A stretch of DNA of 64,000 nt from Chionoecetes opilio (lineage: Eukaryota; Arthropoda; Malacostraca; Decapoda; Majidae). The stretch's first letter is position 1, and each line of letters opens with the position of its first letter. This document shows positions 33,791 to 45,104 of this stretch, piece by piece. Both the position numbers and the translations under genes were made by a program. The notes under the pieces were generated by a model that had not been told where the DNA came from, ran no database searches, and was given only the letters and a program-made list of their open reading frames with translations. The stretch is from assembly GCA_016584305.1 (NCBI GenBank), contig JACEEZ010003532.1, forward strand, positions 1 to 64,000, read 5' to 3'.

Positions 33791-34384
33791 GTCGGATGCG
33801 GGAAACCCCACCTAGCCTTAAAAATCATGTATTGCCCCCGTAAGTCAAGGCTGGGACACTTGGGCAGAAAAAAGGTGTCCAACTAAAGTGCCCCCAGGGC
33901 CAGGCTCGCTCTCACTCCCTGTCTGCGTCCTTTTAATGGAGACCGCCCCAGACCCGGGGAGCTGAGGAGGGGGGGCGCTCCCGCTTGTGCCAAAACGGGG
34001 GGGAAAGGCGCCAGAGGGGAATGTGGGGTTTTCCCAATGGGAGATGCCGAGGACAAGCGGGACGTCAGGGAGAAGGGGGCCGGGGTAAATTTTTTGATGA
34101 TACATAAACAAAAAAACTTCACTTTCCCCCCGCCCCCACCCACCACGGGGCCCAACAAGGGGAAGCTGTTGTTGGGAAGGGGCCTCACCCCAACAGCTCC
34201 CCGGGGGTAGCGGGGAAATATAGCTTTTGGTTTTCCCCGTGTGTGGTGGCAGCCGGGGACCCCAAGCGGTGCCCCCCGGCAAACCCCCGCTTGGCCCCAG
34301 CCAACGCAGACCCCGGATTTTATGGTGGTCGAACCCAACGGACCTCCCGTCTCCCCAACCCCCTTTCCGAAGGAGCGTGTTGCC

Positions 34385-34756
34385 CCCCTAAGGGGAAATA
34401 CAATTACCATCAAACCCCCCCCCATTCCCCCACCCATCACCCTCACCCAAACCCATACCCCCCACCCATTCACTCACCATCCCCCCACACCTTTACCCAA
34501 CCCACCCATTCCCCCCATCACCCACATCAAGGTTTCCTCAATTCTCGCAACCCACTTTTGTTTTAAACAATTCTCGCAATAGGTGCTAAAAAAAAAGAAA
34601 AAAAAAGTGATCGGATCATTCATAAGGGGGGTTATGACCTTCCCCGGTAACCCGTTTCCCAAAAAGTGCCATATGGGGGTGTTTGCGCCACGGGGGGGGA
34701 AAACCTATACCACAGCACACAACACAGACAGACCACTTTGCTTATATTATTATAGA
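34385..34756 (-). mobile_element. Third Helitron-like copy, 5' part only
   Basis: On the minus strand from 34,756 it begins TCTATAATAATATAAGC, followed by GT-rich sequence, a GGGTCGA/GTGCCA-like block, AGTGATCGGATCA, the TTCTCGC...CCCAC motif and the GGGTGAGTGAATGG minisatellite (34,385-34,545), in the same order as the copies at 40.3-41.6 kb. The 3' hairpin and CTAG end were not found, so it is truncated or too corrupted. Confidence 0.7.
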
Positions 34757-35039
34757 TAGATGTTTCCCAGATCTTTAGCAAACGTGAGTTTTTGATTGTG
34801 GTGAGATTTTCCCCTGAAAAATTATTGTGAAAGATTTTCATTTCTGTGAAAGGACTTGTTGCTCTCAGTACTGGAAAATTAGTAGTATCTTCCTGGTCTC
34901 TCTTTCTTTTAGATTGAGTCAAGTCCTTTTTTTCCATGAGTCCCCAAGTTTTCCTAAAACACTCTCACTCAACACTTATTGAGAAAAGATAGCATGACTT
35001 TTACAAAGACTACTGTTACTGGGCTTGTACTATTTTGGG
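34757..35039. other. AT-rich flank without gene
   Basis: A minus frame reads through 34,632-34,937, but it crosses the Helitron end and shows no known motif. Nothing else is visible. Confidence 0.5.
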
Positions 35040-36105
35040 CTTTTTCCAGTGGAGGCCGTTTTTTGGTTTCCCTGACATTTTCGAACATCACTCCCATTTC
35101 CCTTTCCTAGGGTTTGTCAGATAAATGATTTACCATTATCTTCGTAAATGTTTTTTTTATAATTTTATCAAATAAAATACTGCAAATACACACAAAAAAA
35201 TGCCATTGGAGAGGAAGAAATATGCAGAATTTAAAATTTTCATTTTAAACCTTCGCCTTTTAAAATTTTTTGCGAAGAAACTTTTTACTGAAGCATACAA
35301 TAAAGGGAAATTGTATTCCCTTTCCATTGATATATTCGTTTCTGATAATGAATTAGAACCATACATAAATTAGCGAACAAAATAAATAACCCATCAATTG
35401 GGAAAATGCCCCGATTAATGATTTTATTTTTTTAGTAACGTAATAATGCGTGGTTCTAATTCATTTTCAGAAAACGAAAAATCAATGGAAAATAATAAAA
35501 ACCGCTTTATTTATTTGGCTTGAAAAAATCTTCCGCAAAAAAATTAAAGGCGAAGAGTTAAGTGATATTTAAGTTCTGCATATTTCTTCAGTCTCTAATG
35601 GCATTTCTTAGTGTTTTTACAGTTTTGTTTTTGATAAAATTTAGAACAATCATTTACGAAGATAACAGTGTATCATTTAACTGAAAACCTATTTTTACTG
35701 TTTTCAGGGAAACACCTTTTTACTTCCCGATCGATTGTGGTTTTTTTTTTATTTAAACGTAATATAGCTGGTTTCTGTTTTTTTATCAGAAAAACGAAAT
35801 ATATCCAAATGGAAAGCAAATGAAAAAATCCGTTTCTATTGAATGTTTCCTAAAATGTTTTCGCGAAAAATTTAAATTGGGAGAGTTTAAGTCCATGTAT
35901 TTTTCTTCACTCTTTTTAAAAGGGCATTTTTAGTTTTTACAGTTTTTTTATTTTAAAAAATTAAGAACAAACATTTACGAAGATAAAAGTATTCTTTTTT
36001 TATGAAAACCACAGGAAGAAAATGGGGGGTGATGTTCGAAAATGTCAGGATGTCCCGATAACTTCAGGGGGTTTTATAAGCACTTGCTCAATAAAAGACT
36101 GGTGC
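35040..36105. mobile_element. Palindromic MITE composite
   Basis: An outer inverted repeat, CTGACATTTTCGAACATCAC, occurs at about 35,080 and reverse-complemented at about 36,030-36,050. Inside are three units of a ~300-bp AT-rich repeat: one in one direction (35,140-35,395) and two in the other (35,395-35,690 and 35,700-36,005). Each unit includes TGAATTAGAACCATACAT, the GGCGAAGAGTT block and a TTACGAAGATAACAGT end. The same unit occurs at 5,631-5,935 and 49,337-50,230. Confidence 0.75.
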
Positions 36106-36777
36106 AACCAGCCCAGTATTTTTGATCATCTAATGAAAAAAAAAACCCGTAGAAAGATCTTTTTATTGAGTATGATACCGTCAGAAAAAAAAAAGGGGAT
36201 TTAGGGAACCTAATAATTGGTTTTTTAGTTTGGTTTTAGCAATCATTTTGTCTGTGCAAAAAAATGGTTGAATTGTTGTATCAATAAATGAAAATAGTCA
36301 GAGCAAAAAAACTAAATATTATATTCACATTTGTCCTCAATTAATTGATTCTAGTACAAATTTTTGTAACTGAAAAGAATGTTTTGGACCTTTGCTTGAA
36401 AATATAAGTTTGGACCTCTTACCAGGGACCCCACAGTAGGGTACGACGTATACAAAAAAAAAAATTCTCAACTTTGGCATGCCAATTTTCCTATGTAAAA
36501 GGAAATGTCTAAGACGCTTTCTTTCTTTTTCCATTTTGCATACTTGAAGCAATTCTTACTATGCAAAATCGCGCTTTTATATTGCACCCGTATCGAATAA
36601 TGCTTAAATGAGTACGCAGGTGTCCGGTTGGTCCTGTTTATTGCATCATGCCACCAATAGAGTTCCAAAATGACTAGCTGTTTGGTAAGCTCTTTCTGAG
36701 CAGTTGGTTCATTCAGGCACTACATCACAGTGTAACAGCCTCTACGTTTGGCCCTAGAACGTGTCCATCATGTCCTT
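36106..36777. other. Non-coding interval, end of the low-quality block
   Basis: AT-rich, no recognisable gene. The long homopolymers of the low-quality block stop at about 36,470. From 36,600 the composition becomes more balanced as the VER-like fragment begins. Confidence 0.5.
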
Positions 36778-38812
36778 CTAGACCTTAAGCAGGGCACTGG
36801 TCTCCGGTGGTGGGCCCGAGCCCGGATGAACCCGTCTATGGCCGCTGCCACCACTGCTGCCGCAGCCTCTGTCACATGCTTCACGACTCTTTCGGTGCCG
36901 GAGTGTGGATAGAGAACTCCGGAACCTCGTACGGCTTGACCAGGATCTCCTGGATCTGATCCCCGGGGACAGTGACAGGGGAATGCCGGCTCTTGCACTG
37001 GCCAGGGTTGCCAGCTGGATCAGTGTCTGCAAGCTGGGGCTGACAAGTTCAGCTTGGGTGTGATGCGCAGGTCGGACTGGGCTGTGGTTAGCCATCGGAG
37101 TGGGACACCTTGCCACACTTGATGCTCCTGCAGCTCGGAGGGAGAACGCCCCGCTCAACCACCTGGACAAGCTGGTAGGAGACCTGCTGTCATTGGGACA
37201 GTGACCAGATGTACTCCGGTATCTCGTGAGATCTGCAACCGCCTGGCACTCCTTGAACTCGGCGTTGACTGGCATCTCATTCACGCTGGAGAGCAGACGC
37301 ACACTGGACCGTGAAGCCCATGTCAGATGAGGTAGGCCGTCGATGCTGGTTGATAAGGTGGCGCAGGGGCAAACTCGTTTATGTGAAACACGCATATGCT
37401 CCAGAAGAAGCTTGCGTCCCAGCATCCCTCTCCAAAGGGGCGTGAGTACCACCCTTCCACACCGTGTTCGGCCCTAGTTGATGTCACCTTGCAGTACGAT
37501 CAGTGAGTCGGTGAGTCGTATGTCACCAGCCAGATCATAGAGAGCTGAGCACCTTGAACGGAGGCTTCTCAGGTGGCACGGGTTCCTCTGGTACAAAGTG
37601 CCAAAGTACCTTAGAGGTCCTCTGTCCACTGACAATTGCTCCTCCTGATCACCTTGGGGGCTGCAGTTTCCCATAGCCGTGGGCACCATCGCCCTGGTCT
37701 TATCCTTCTCCCATTCGTAACCCAATCCAACTATTTTGGTACCATGGTGCTTCCCTTGGTCAAGTCCTGGCCGATGCCATGGCATCCTGCCTGGCCCTCT
37801 CAGATGGTTAGGATCGCAGACCAGGTACGACAGTCTGGAGAAGAGGAGGCCGTCCAGCGATAAGGTCCTGGAGGAAGCCAGAAGCCAAGGCAGCAGCAGC
37901 AGTGGGGGAAGTCGAACCGGATGGCTTGCCAGCGCCAGGTTTCGGATGGCATTGTTTCTCTTGCAACTGGCCGGTCAAGTACTGGCCTCACAAGGGGTGC
38001 CAGGGACCCCAGCCTCTCCCTGAGCAGTCGGTCTACCAGTGCAGCCTCTGTGCTCCTGCCTCTTTCCTCTGAGGGCGGCAGGGTTGAACGGCCTCTCCGT
38101 CCATCTCAGATCCGTGATCTTCAGCCTGCCCAGGAACACTGACTCCTGCAGATCAAGGACGTCTGGACCTTTCATCTTTCTGATTCTGACTTCTTCAGCT
38201 TAGCCCTCCTATTCCACTGCTTTCTCTTTACTGCTTTGCACTTGTCTATGCGTCTCTTTGGTCTACCTGTCATCATCATTGCACTCTCCTCCCCAACTTT
38301 GATCCTCTGGTAGTACAGCCACTCAAGGTCCTAAAGTAGGGACTTTGCTGGCCAGGGGGCGTCACACTGCACGTGTGCTCTCGGCTGGCCACAGCTGGGG
38401 GTGGAGCAGAAGCAGTGGGATTCCTGTCATGCAGAGGAAGATCGTGTGAGGGCAGGACTTTATGTCCAAACAGCCTGTCCATATTTTTCTCCACGAATTA
38501 CTTACTGCTTTAGTTGCTCTGTCTCTCACCAACTTCACTAATTCTTCTTCAAAATATCTATCCTTCTTGGTGACGGAACGGTCAACAACAACCACTGGGA
38601 GGTGCAAACTGGGCGTTGATTTCTTCCATGGCAAGCACCATGGGGGTCAGATCCTTCACAATGTCTCCACTGGGACCCCCGCTTGTCAACACCCTCCCGG
38701 GATGCCGCTGAGTTCTTGGAGAAGGATCCCCTCTTTCATCACGCCGCGCTAAGTAGGACACCTCACTCTCAGCAAACTCCCCCCCTCGTCCACGCCAACA
38801 AAGGCCGGCCAA
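36778..38812 (-). pseudogene. VER-family-like protein fragment(s), minus strand
   Basis: The clearest part is the C-terminal end near 36,900-36,780: YPHSGTERVVKHVTEAAAAV followed by DGFIRARAHHRR. It parallels the 'CHTQAVERHSKLVTEASAVV' and 'SLHSRKKM' region at 52.4 kb. Upstream, several frames run on the same strand (37,452-36,778; 37,785-37,474; 38,634-38,362; 38,812-38,582), including SALYDLAGDIR and MTGRPKRR segments, whose family I do not recognise. GC content is higher than in the neighbours. It could be one broken gene of about 2 kb with several indels. The function is unknown. Confidence 0.5.
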
Positions 38813-38899
38813 ACTTGGGTCCAGAGCTCTGTCTAGTTGCGGGCTTCGACCAACTTGGTTTACAAGGAGTAAGCCACCCGAATAAGACGATCAAGAATT

Positions 38900-39339
38900 G
38901 ATGATAGGTGCAAATGAAGCCGTTACTTTTAGCGGGGCTAAGCTATGTTTTGCATATAAATATCCAAAAGTCCATTTTTGCATAGCAAGAAGTGCTCAAA
39001 CCAAAAGTTGAGTGGGACAAACCACCCTTTAAAATCTCAATTTTACATAAGAAAACACCTGCCAATTCGAAATAATCTATTTTCAACTTTTTCATGGCAC
39101 TACGGCATACCCTAACCCACAGGGGTCAAGGGACAAATTTGATGCCTGATATGGATTCTTTCAGGTCATGTTCCTATTAGTACTCTATATATTTATATGC
39201 CGAAAAAAAGATATTTGAGATATTCAAGCTCAAACAATGGTAACGGCAGCCCTTTTGTTTATGAATAATAGTTAAATTAAAGATGGCCGAATTTGTCCCA
39301 TTTTGGATATGGTGTTCCTTAGGGTCCAAATAACATGTT
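38900..39339. other. AT-rich interval
   Basis: No gene or clear repeat recognised. Confidence 0.5.
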
Positions 39340-39705
39340 TATGCAATAAAAGACGAGGACATTTTGAGATTTTGGAAAGTTTTACATACCTTGGTAGCGC
39401 AGTCCATAATGATGGTGGGTCACGTCAAGAAGTCTTACTGCGGTTTGGCATAGCCCACGGTGTTATGGACTCGCTCAGCACGAATATTTGGCGTTGTCGG
39501 TACCTGTGCAGGAGGACAAAGATCCGGATCGTTAAGTCGCTTATGATCCCTGTCTTACTCTATGGTTGTGAGACATGGACACTAAATAGCGACTTGAAGA
39601 GGCGAATTGGTAATAAGTGTCTTCGCAGAATCATGGGGTATCGCTGGGATGATTACGTGTCAAATCAGCGATTGCACCGTGAGACTGAATCAAGGCCTTT
39701 TAGGG
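39340..39705 (+). pseudogene. RTE-like LINE fragment, C-terminal region
   Basis: Plus-strand coding of ILESFTYLGSAVHNDGG, LSTNIWRCRYLCRRTKIRI, LMIPVLLYGCETWTLNSDL and RRIMGYRWDD continues to about 39,705. This is the region after the reverse transcriptase in RTE-type elements. It is about 95% identical by eye to 47,990-48,330, but here it is open in one frame (167 residues including minisatellite read-through). It is truncated on both sides, and the 3' cut is directly at the G-rich minisatellite. Confidence 0.8.
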
Positions 39706-39970
39706 AGGAAGGGGATGGATGTTGGTGGCGGGGGAATGGGATGGGTGTTGGTGGTTGGGGAAAGGAATGGGTGTTGGTGGTGGGGGAAGGGGATGGGTAT
39801 TGGTGATGGGGAAACGAGGATGGGTGTTGGTGTTGGGGAAACGGGGATGGGTGTTGGTGGTGGGGGAAGGGGATGAGTGTTGGTGGTGGGGGGAAGGGAT
39901 CAGTGTTGGTGGTGGGGGAAGGGAAAGGGTGTTGGTGGTGGGGAAAGGGGATAGGTGTTGGTGGTGGGGG
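39706..39970. repeat. G-rich minisatellite (GGGGATGGGTGTTGGTGGTG)
   Basis: About ten units of roughly 25 bp, each with several runs of three to five G on the plus strand, so G-quadruplex formation is plausible. A short array of the same type is at 44,090-44,140. Open frames across it (Gly/Val/Trp-rich) are artefacts. Confidence 0.85.
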
Positions 39971-40252
39971 TGTTACCCTTTTCTAAGCTTGATGTACAGG
40001 TAACGAGATCTACCCATGTAAGATACAGGTCTCTGACGTGTAGGGGTGATTGCCATTGATGCCCTCCTGATAGGCAGATAAGGTTTAACGCCCAGAGGTA
40101 TATACATCAATATGGTAGTAATTGCAAGTAGTCGAGCGGATTTAAGTATGGCTTGCCGATTTAAGTAACGTATAGGTATTGTAAGTAAGTAAAGTAAGTG
40201 CCAAGGAATCGAGTGAGACAATAGTAGTAGTATAAATATATATTGTATTATA
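39971..40252. repeat. TGTTACCC repeat, copy 1 head (split by Helitrons)
   Basis: Starts TGTTACCCTTTTCTAAGC and matches 43,499-43,778 closely. Its tail continues at 41,582-41,660 after the Helitron pair. The TG start would suit an LTR, but I could not define the other end. Confidence 0.75.
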
Positions 40253-40936
40253 TCTATAATAATATAAGCGAAAGTGTGTCTGTGTGTGTATCTGTGTGTC
40301 TGTGTGTGTCTGTGTATCTGTGTGTCTGTGTGTGTGTCTGTGTATCTGTGTGTGTGTCCGCGATAGGTGCCGCCCCCAGTGCCCCAATCCCATCATGTGG
40401 CACAGTTTTGGAACCGGGTCGACCAGGGGCACATTTTAAGCCCACTTATGAGATGATCCGATCACTTTTTTGTTTTGTTTTTGTAGTAGCCTATTAGCGA
40501 GAATTGTGAAGAAAAAAAAGTGGGTTGCGATAATTGAGGAAACCTTGATGTAGGGTGATGAGTAATGGGTGAGTGAATGTGTGGGGTGATGGGTAATGGG
40601 TGTGGGGTGATGGGTGAGTGAATGGGTGGGGGGTGATGGGTGATGGGTGAGGGAATAGGTGGGGGGTGATGGGTAATGGGTGAGTGAATGGGTGTGTGGT
40701 GATGGGTAATGGGTGAGTGAATGGATGGGGGGTGATGGGTAATGGGTGAGTGAATGGGTGGGGGGAATACATACATTTCTACATCCATGATTTCAGGAAA
40801 GTTATAAGGGGCTATCTGGAGTCTGTGTTTGGTGGGCCGAAGGTCCACCAAACACAGGTGGTAGGCCGATGGCTCACCAATAGCCCTCCGCAGGAGCTAG
40901 CCAAAAAGTCCGCCCGGAGGGCGGCTTTGCGGCTAG
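40253..40936 (+). mobile_element. Non-autonomous Helitron, tandem copy 1
   Basis: The 5' end is TCTATAATAATATAAGCGAA. The 3' end is a GC hairpin (CCGCCC-GGA-GGGCGG, 40,910-40,924), then CTTTGCGG, then CTAG (40,933-40,936). A TC start, a short 3' hairpin and a CTRR end are the Helitron signature, and no inverted repeats or target duplication are expected. Internal parts: a TG/TCTG microsatellite (40,270-40,360), a conserved block to 40,550, a GGGTGAGTGAATGG minisatellite (40,550-40,765) and a 3' domain. No Rep/helicase gene is present, so it depends on another element. Confidence 0.88.
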
Positions 40937-41581
40937 TCTATAATAATATAAGCGAAAGTGTGTCTGTGTGTGTGTGTGTCCGCGATAGGTGCCACCCCCA
41001 GTGCCCCAATCCCATCATATGGCACAGTTTTGGAACCGGGTCGACCATGGGAACATTTTAAGCCCACTTATGGGATGCTCCGATCACTTTTTTCTTCTTT
41101 TTTTTTTTTAGCAGCCTATTAGCGAGAATTGTGAAAAAACAAGTGGGTTGCGAGAATTGTGAAAAAACAAGTGGGTTGCGAGAATTGAGGAAACCTTGAT
41201 GTAGGGTAATGGGTGAGTGAATGGGTGGGGTGATGGGTGAGTGAATGGGTGGGGGGTGATGAGTGAGGGAATAGGTGGGGGGTAATGGGTAATGGGTGAG
41301 TGAATGGGTGTGTGGTAATGGGTAATGGGTGAGTTAATGGGTGGGGGGTGATGGGTAATGGGTGAGTGAATGGGTGGGGGGTGATGGGTAATGGGTGAGT
41401 GAATGGGTTGGGGGTGATGTGAATGGGTTGGCGTTAATACATACATTTCTACATCCATGATTTCAGGAAAGCTAGAATGGGCTATTTGGAGAGTCTGTGT
41501 TTGGTGGACGCAGGTGGCCCACCAATAGCCCTCCGCAGGAGCTAGCCAAAAAGTCCTCCCGGAGGGCGGCTTTGCGGCTAG
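40937..41581 (+). mobile_element. Non-autonomous Helitron, tandem copy 2
   Basis: It begins with TCTATAATAATATAAGCG at the base right after the CTAG of copy 1 and ends in CTAG (41,578-41,581) followed by T. The order of internal parts matches copy 1, but the microsatellite is shorter, the minisatellite has a different number of units, and one hairpin base is changed (CCTCCC). Head-to-tail arrays are known for Helitrons and fit rolling-circle read-through. Confidence 0.88.
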
Positions 41582-43498
41582 TACTATATATGTACACTTA
41601 TAAGGTTATGTTTATAATATAAAGTCACAGGTTCTTACAAACGGCCAAGGAAGCTTAAGTCTTAATAGACAGGCCCGAACAGTTAATATCGTGACAAGTA
41701 CTCACTCACAGGTGAGTACACACTCAAGACTCACATAGAGTCCTGAGCTTAGGAGCGCCTGCTCTGGCGTCTCCCTCTCTTCGGCCTTTCGTCTTCTCCG
41801 TCGGCGAGTTATAAAGGAAAGATTTCATTCTTGATACAGTGTTTATCCAGGAATTGGTGAGTGCATGCAATGCGAAGCCCCGCTCGCTGTTCACACGGCG
41901 ATGACGCAAACACACCCAACGTTAATTGTGTCTGTCCCTGTGTGCAGTTGCTTATCAACTGAGATAAGTGGCAATTAACCACAGGCACACACAAAACACT
42001 GACTATTCATTCTCAAGAAATGCAAGCAGCAGCAGAACAACACTATTATATCCATGTCAATACTATTAGCGAGGTGCTGTCTGTCTAAGCAACACAATAA
42101 CAGCTGTGTTGCAGAAAAGGCAGGACACACTTACATACACCTCCAACATAGTCTAGTAGTCCAGTGGACCCCACGTGCACCCCCTGGACAATCTAATGAG
42201 ACCTACTTTTTTAGATGCACAAATATGTCTAGAAAACAAAAATCAATGTTAACACTGTCAACTAATGTCTCATGGGGTTCGTATCTTGGATTTCGTCGAT
42301 CGCGAAATATTTGACTTTCTCGAAATTACCAAAATGTCCATAAAATCACAAATAATGTAGTTACAAATTTAATTTTGGTGCCCACGTGACAAGAATAACA
42401 TGGTCTATTGTAATAAGAACAATTAATGCAGTAATTGGTAAAAGTTTAGTCATGGAACGGCAAAAACCTAAAAATAGGCGGAAAAATTACTTCGGTTTCG
42501 CCGACAACTTTCAACGTAAAGGACAATAACTTCACTAATATACAACATACTGGTCAGTTTAAGATATCAAAATCATCGTCTATTAAAATTCCTTCACATT
42601 ACTATATAAACAAAATATATGTGAAGTTACTCTATCTCAACGTGTTATATAAACTAGTGGCGTAATTAACACACATCTCATGTAATGTCAGCTAACGTTG
42701 TGCTTGTATTCACTAAAAATCTTGTAATGTCTGCACGCCAAGGTTCACTCCTACAGCAGCGGCAACAGCCAATAAGGGCGTTCCTCCTAGGTTGTTGTAA
42801 CAGCGATGAGGCAGTTGTGATGAGTCGACGGCTGTGGTCGCAGGCTGGCCTTGGGGCGCTGGGTGGGAAGGTTTGAGTGTGGAAGGACAGGTGATGGAAC
42901 GCGTGTTCCGTCTTTATGATAACAACTCAGTCTTGTCCTATCGTCCGTCTTCCCCGAAAAAAAAGCCTTGTATCGTCATTGTCCTCTTGATACAGCTGAA
43001 TTCCGATCCAATTTTATGCAGGAGGATGTTAATGTAGCCTTATGGCTCTATTATACAGAGCAGTGAGGATTCTAAGGTGGGTATATATGGATGAACAGTG
43101 TTTAACGACGAGAAGCTGCTGAACACGCTCTTTCTGAGGTCGTCGTGAGGTCAGTGATGACAACAGAATTAATCAATCTTTCTCTCTCTGTGACTCCCGT
43201 CACGCTTGTCTCTTAAGCTTCGCTTACTTGTTCAGTACTTATTCCACAATACATCGTCCTCCCCTTACGTGTATTAGTATGTTACTCGTCCATCATATGA
43301 AGGCACACTTATACTACTTATCGTTATACCGATGCCATCAATTCATGTTATGACATATGTTACCGCTGTTTCCAATTATGTTGTGACATTCCACCGGTGT
43401 CACCATTTTATGTTACCCTTTTATCTTGTTATTCACAGGTAACGGGTGTCACAGCTATTTAATTATGTTATCGCATCCCACCGCTGCCACCATTTTAT
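41582..43498. other. TGTTACCC repeat tail and non-coding interval
   Basis: 41,582-41,660 is the tail of the split repeat (matches 43,805-43,885). After it I see no gene. Two further segments recur downstream: 42,068-42,132 at 43,984-44,050, and 42,920-42,990 at 43,915-43,985. This suggests rearranged copies of one larger repeat. 43,325-43,498 contains a partial ~90-bp tandem (ACCATTTTATGTTACCC twice). Confidence 0.55.
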
Positions 43499-43773
43499 GT
43501 TACCCTTTTCTAAGCTTGTTATTTGTACAGGTAACGGGATCTACCCATGTAAGATACAGGTCTCTGACGTGTAGGGGTGATTGCCAATGAGGCCCTCCTG
43601 ATAGGCAGATAAGGTTTAATGCCCAGAGGTATATACATCAATATGGTAGTAATTGCAAGTAGTCGAGCGGATTTAAGTAAGGCTTGCTGATTTAAGTAAC
43701 GTATAGGTATTGTAAGTAAGCAAAGTAAGTGCCAAGGAATCGAGTGAGACAATACTATTATAAATATATATTG

Positions 43774-43823
<50 letters not shown>

Positions 43824-43885
43824 TTATAAGGTTATGTTTATAATATAAAGTCACAGGTTCTTACAAACGGCCAAGGAAGCTTAAG
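43499..43885. repeat. TGTTACCC repeat, copy 2 (empty site for the Helitrons)
   Basis: Contains the head (43,499-43,778), a long TA microsatellite (43,778-43,820) and the tail (to 43,885) without interruption, where copy 1 carries the two Helitrons. Confidence 0.8.
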
Positions 43886-44582
43886 TCTCGTCTCCTTTCG
43901 TCCCGTGCCATGATAATAACTCAGTCCTGTCCTATCGTCCGTCTTCCCCGAAAAAAAACCTTGTAACGCCATTGTCCTTGTCCTCGTGTCTGTCTGAGCA
44001 ACACAATAACAGTTGTGTTGCAGAAAAGGCAGGACACACGTACATACATGCTACACATACTACATATAATATATCCAGTGCCATAACAGGGGAAGGGGGT
44101 GGGTGTGGGTGGTGGGGAAACGGGGATGGGTGTTGGTCACATAACAGTGGTTGGATGTTGGTTGGATCGACAGCTGCAGAAATGCAGACGTTTGTTGTTT
44201 ACATGGCGTCGCCTTCCGTGACGTCATTAGCAATAATCGCGCGGTGGCTGGAACAATGCAGGTTTTTTTCCCACGCTTTTTACAAATGCTGTGTTTTAAC
44301 GGAAATAAGGCGAGGAAATTAATTATTTTTGGTGGATTAGGTGTTTTGAATGAACATTCAACATATCGCTGGAAAGAAAAAATGGGTCTGGAGTCCAGAC
44401 CCATTTTTTTCCAGACTGGACGATTACTTTAAGTAATTTGACAAGTGGCAATCTTCAGCACTCGCCGAGTCACGATGCTTCGTGTACCTACCATTCAGGA
44501 ACTCTTCCTGTACCTGTCCTGTCAGTAGGGTGCATACTTTTGTTTTCTATAGAGAATGCATCTAAGGAGTTGGTGATGGGAT
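43886..44582. other. Non-coding interval with a perfect hairpin
   Basis: 44,377-44,409 is a near-perfect palindrome: AAAAAATGGGTCTGGA, a single G, then the reverse complement. Upstream is a short G-rich array (44,090-44,140). A 93-residue plus frame (44,151-44,432) shows no known motif. Confidence 0.55.
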
Positions 44583-44820
44583 GGCTCCACTTCTTTACGA
44601 AAGGACCCAGCTGTTAGAGGATTTTATTTGTTAAAGGTTTTAAGGGTGCGACCATGTAGGTTATATAGGTGGAAGCGGCATGCCGCGCATTGCCTGTGCT
44701 ATCTATCAGGTGAAGCCGCTCGTCCCGCACTGGGGCGTGGGTGTTTGACTCAAAACATTGCAATTTCACGTGTTGACTCATTGCACTTCCAGGCTTTCTA
44801 TCTAATTGATACACACAAAT
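44583..44820. repeat. ~240-bp direct repeat, copy 1
   Basis: Starts CTCCACTTCTTTACGAAAGG and is nearly identical to 46,548-46,785. A more diverged third copy of its second half is at 45,840-45,990. There is no coding signal despite open frames on both strands. Confidence 0.8.
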
Positions 44821-45104
44821 TCATGAAAACTTATATGCTTGTATTTGAATGTGTGAATTCAATGATTTGGCATAAATTTGAGACTAAATTAGTTTTTTTT
44901 CAATAATTCATTGTATATGTTTTCTACATTGAATACACCTAGGGAGTTGCCTATTCATGAATGTTTGTACATAATTTTGATGTGCTCATTCATTGGTTAA
45001 AGTCAAAACTATTTGAAGTTTGTTGTAAATGTTACCTTTTCAGGATTATTTATTAAACGACATTGTTACGCTTGTGTTTCACCTGCCCCACCAGTACGAT
45101 ACTA

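Larger units (their letters stand above)
28481..33800 (-). mobile_element. RNase-H-bearing non-LTR retrotransposon (I/LOA-type), two ORFs, corrupted
   Basis: Read on the minus strand, a Gag-like ORF1 with zinc knuckles (about 33,800-32,500) is followed by ORF2 with endonuclease, reverse transcriptase and RNase H in that order. A Gag CCHC protein plus a C-terminal RNase H is typical of the I superfamily (I, LOA, Nimb and related clades). All of it lies in the homopolymer-distorted block, so it is unclear how many frameshifts are real. No target duplication was identified. Confidence 0.75.

Noticed and set aside
33845..34473. Two long overlapping minus frames (145 and 196 residues), Gly/Pro-rich
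   Set aside because: They lie in the homopolymer-distorted GC-rich stretch, show no known motif and overlap each other in different frames.
39607..40003. Gly/Val/Trp-rich open frames
   Set aside because: These are translations of the G-rich minisatellite after the RTE fragment.
40494..40851. His/Pro/Ser-rich open frames on the minus strand (also 41,108-41,458)
   Set aside because: These are translations of the Helitron-borne minisatellite. The unit length is compatible with open frames in any direction.
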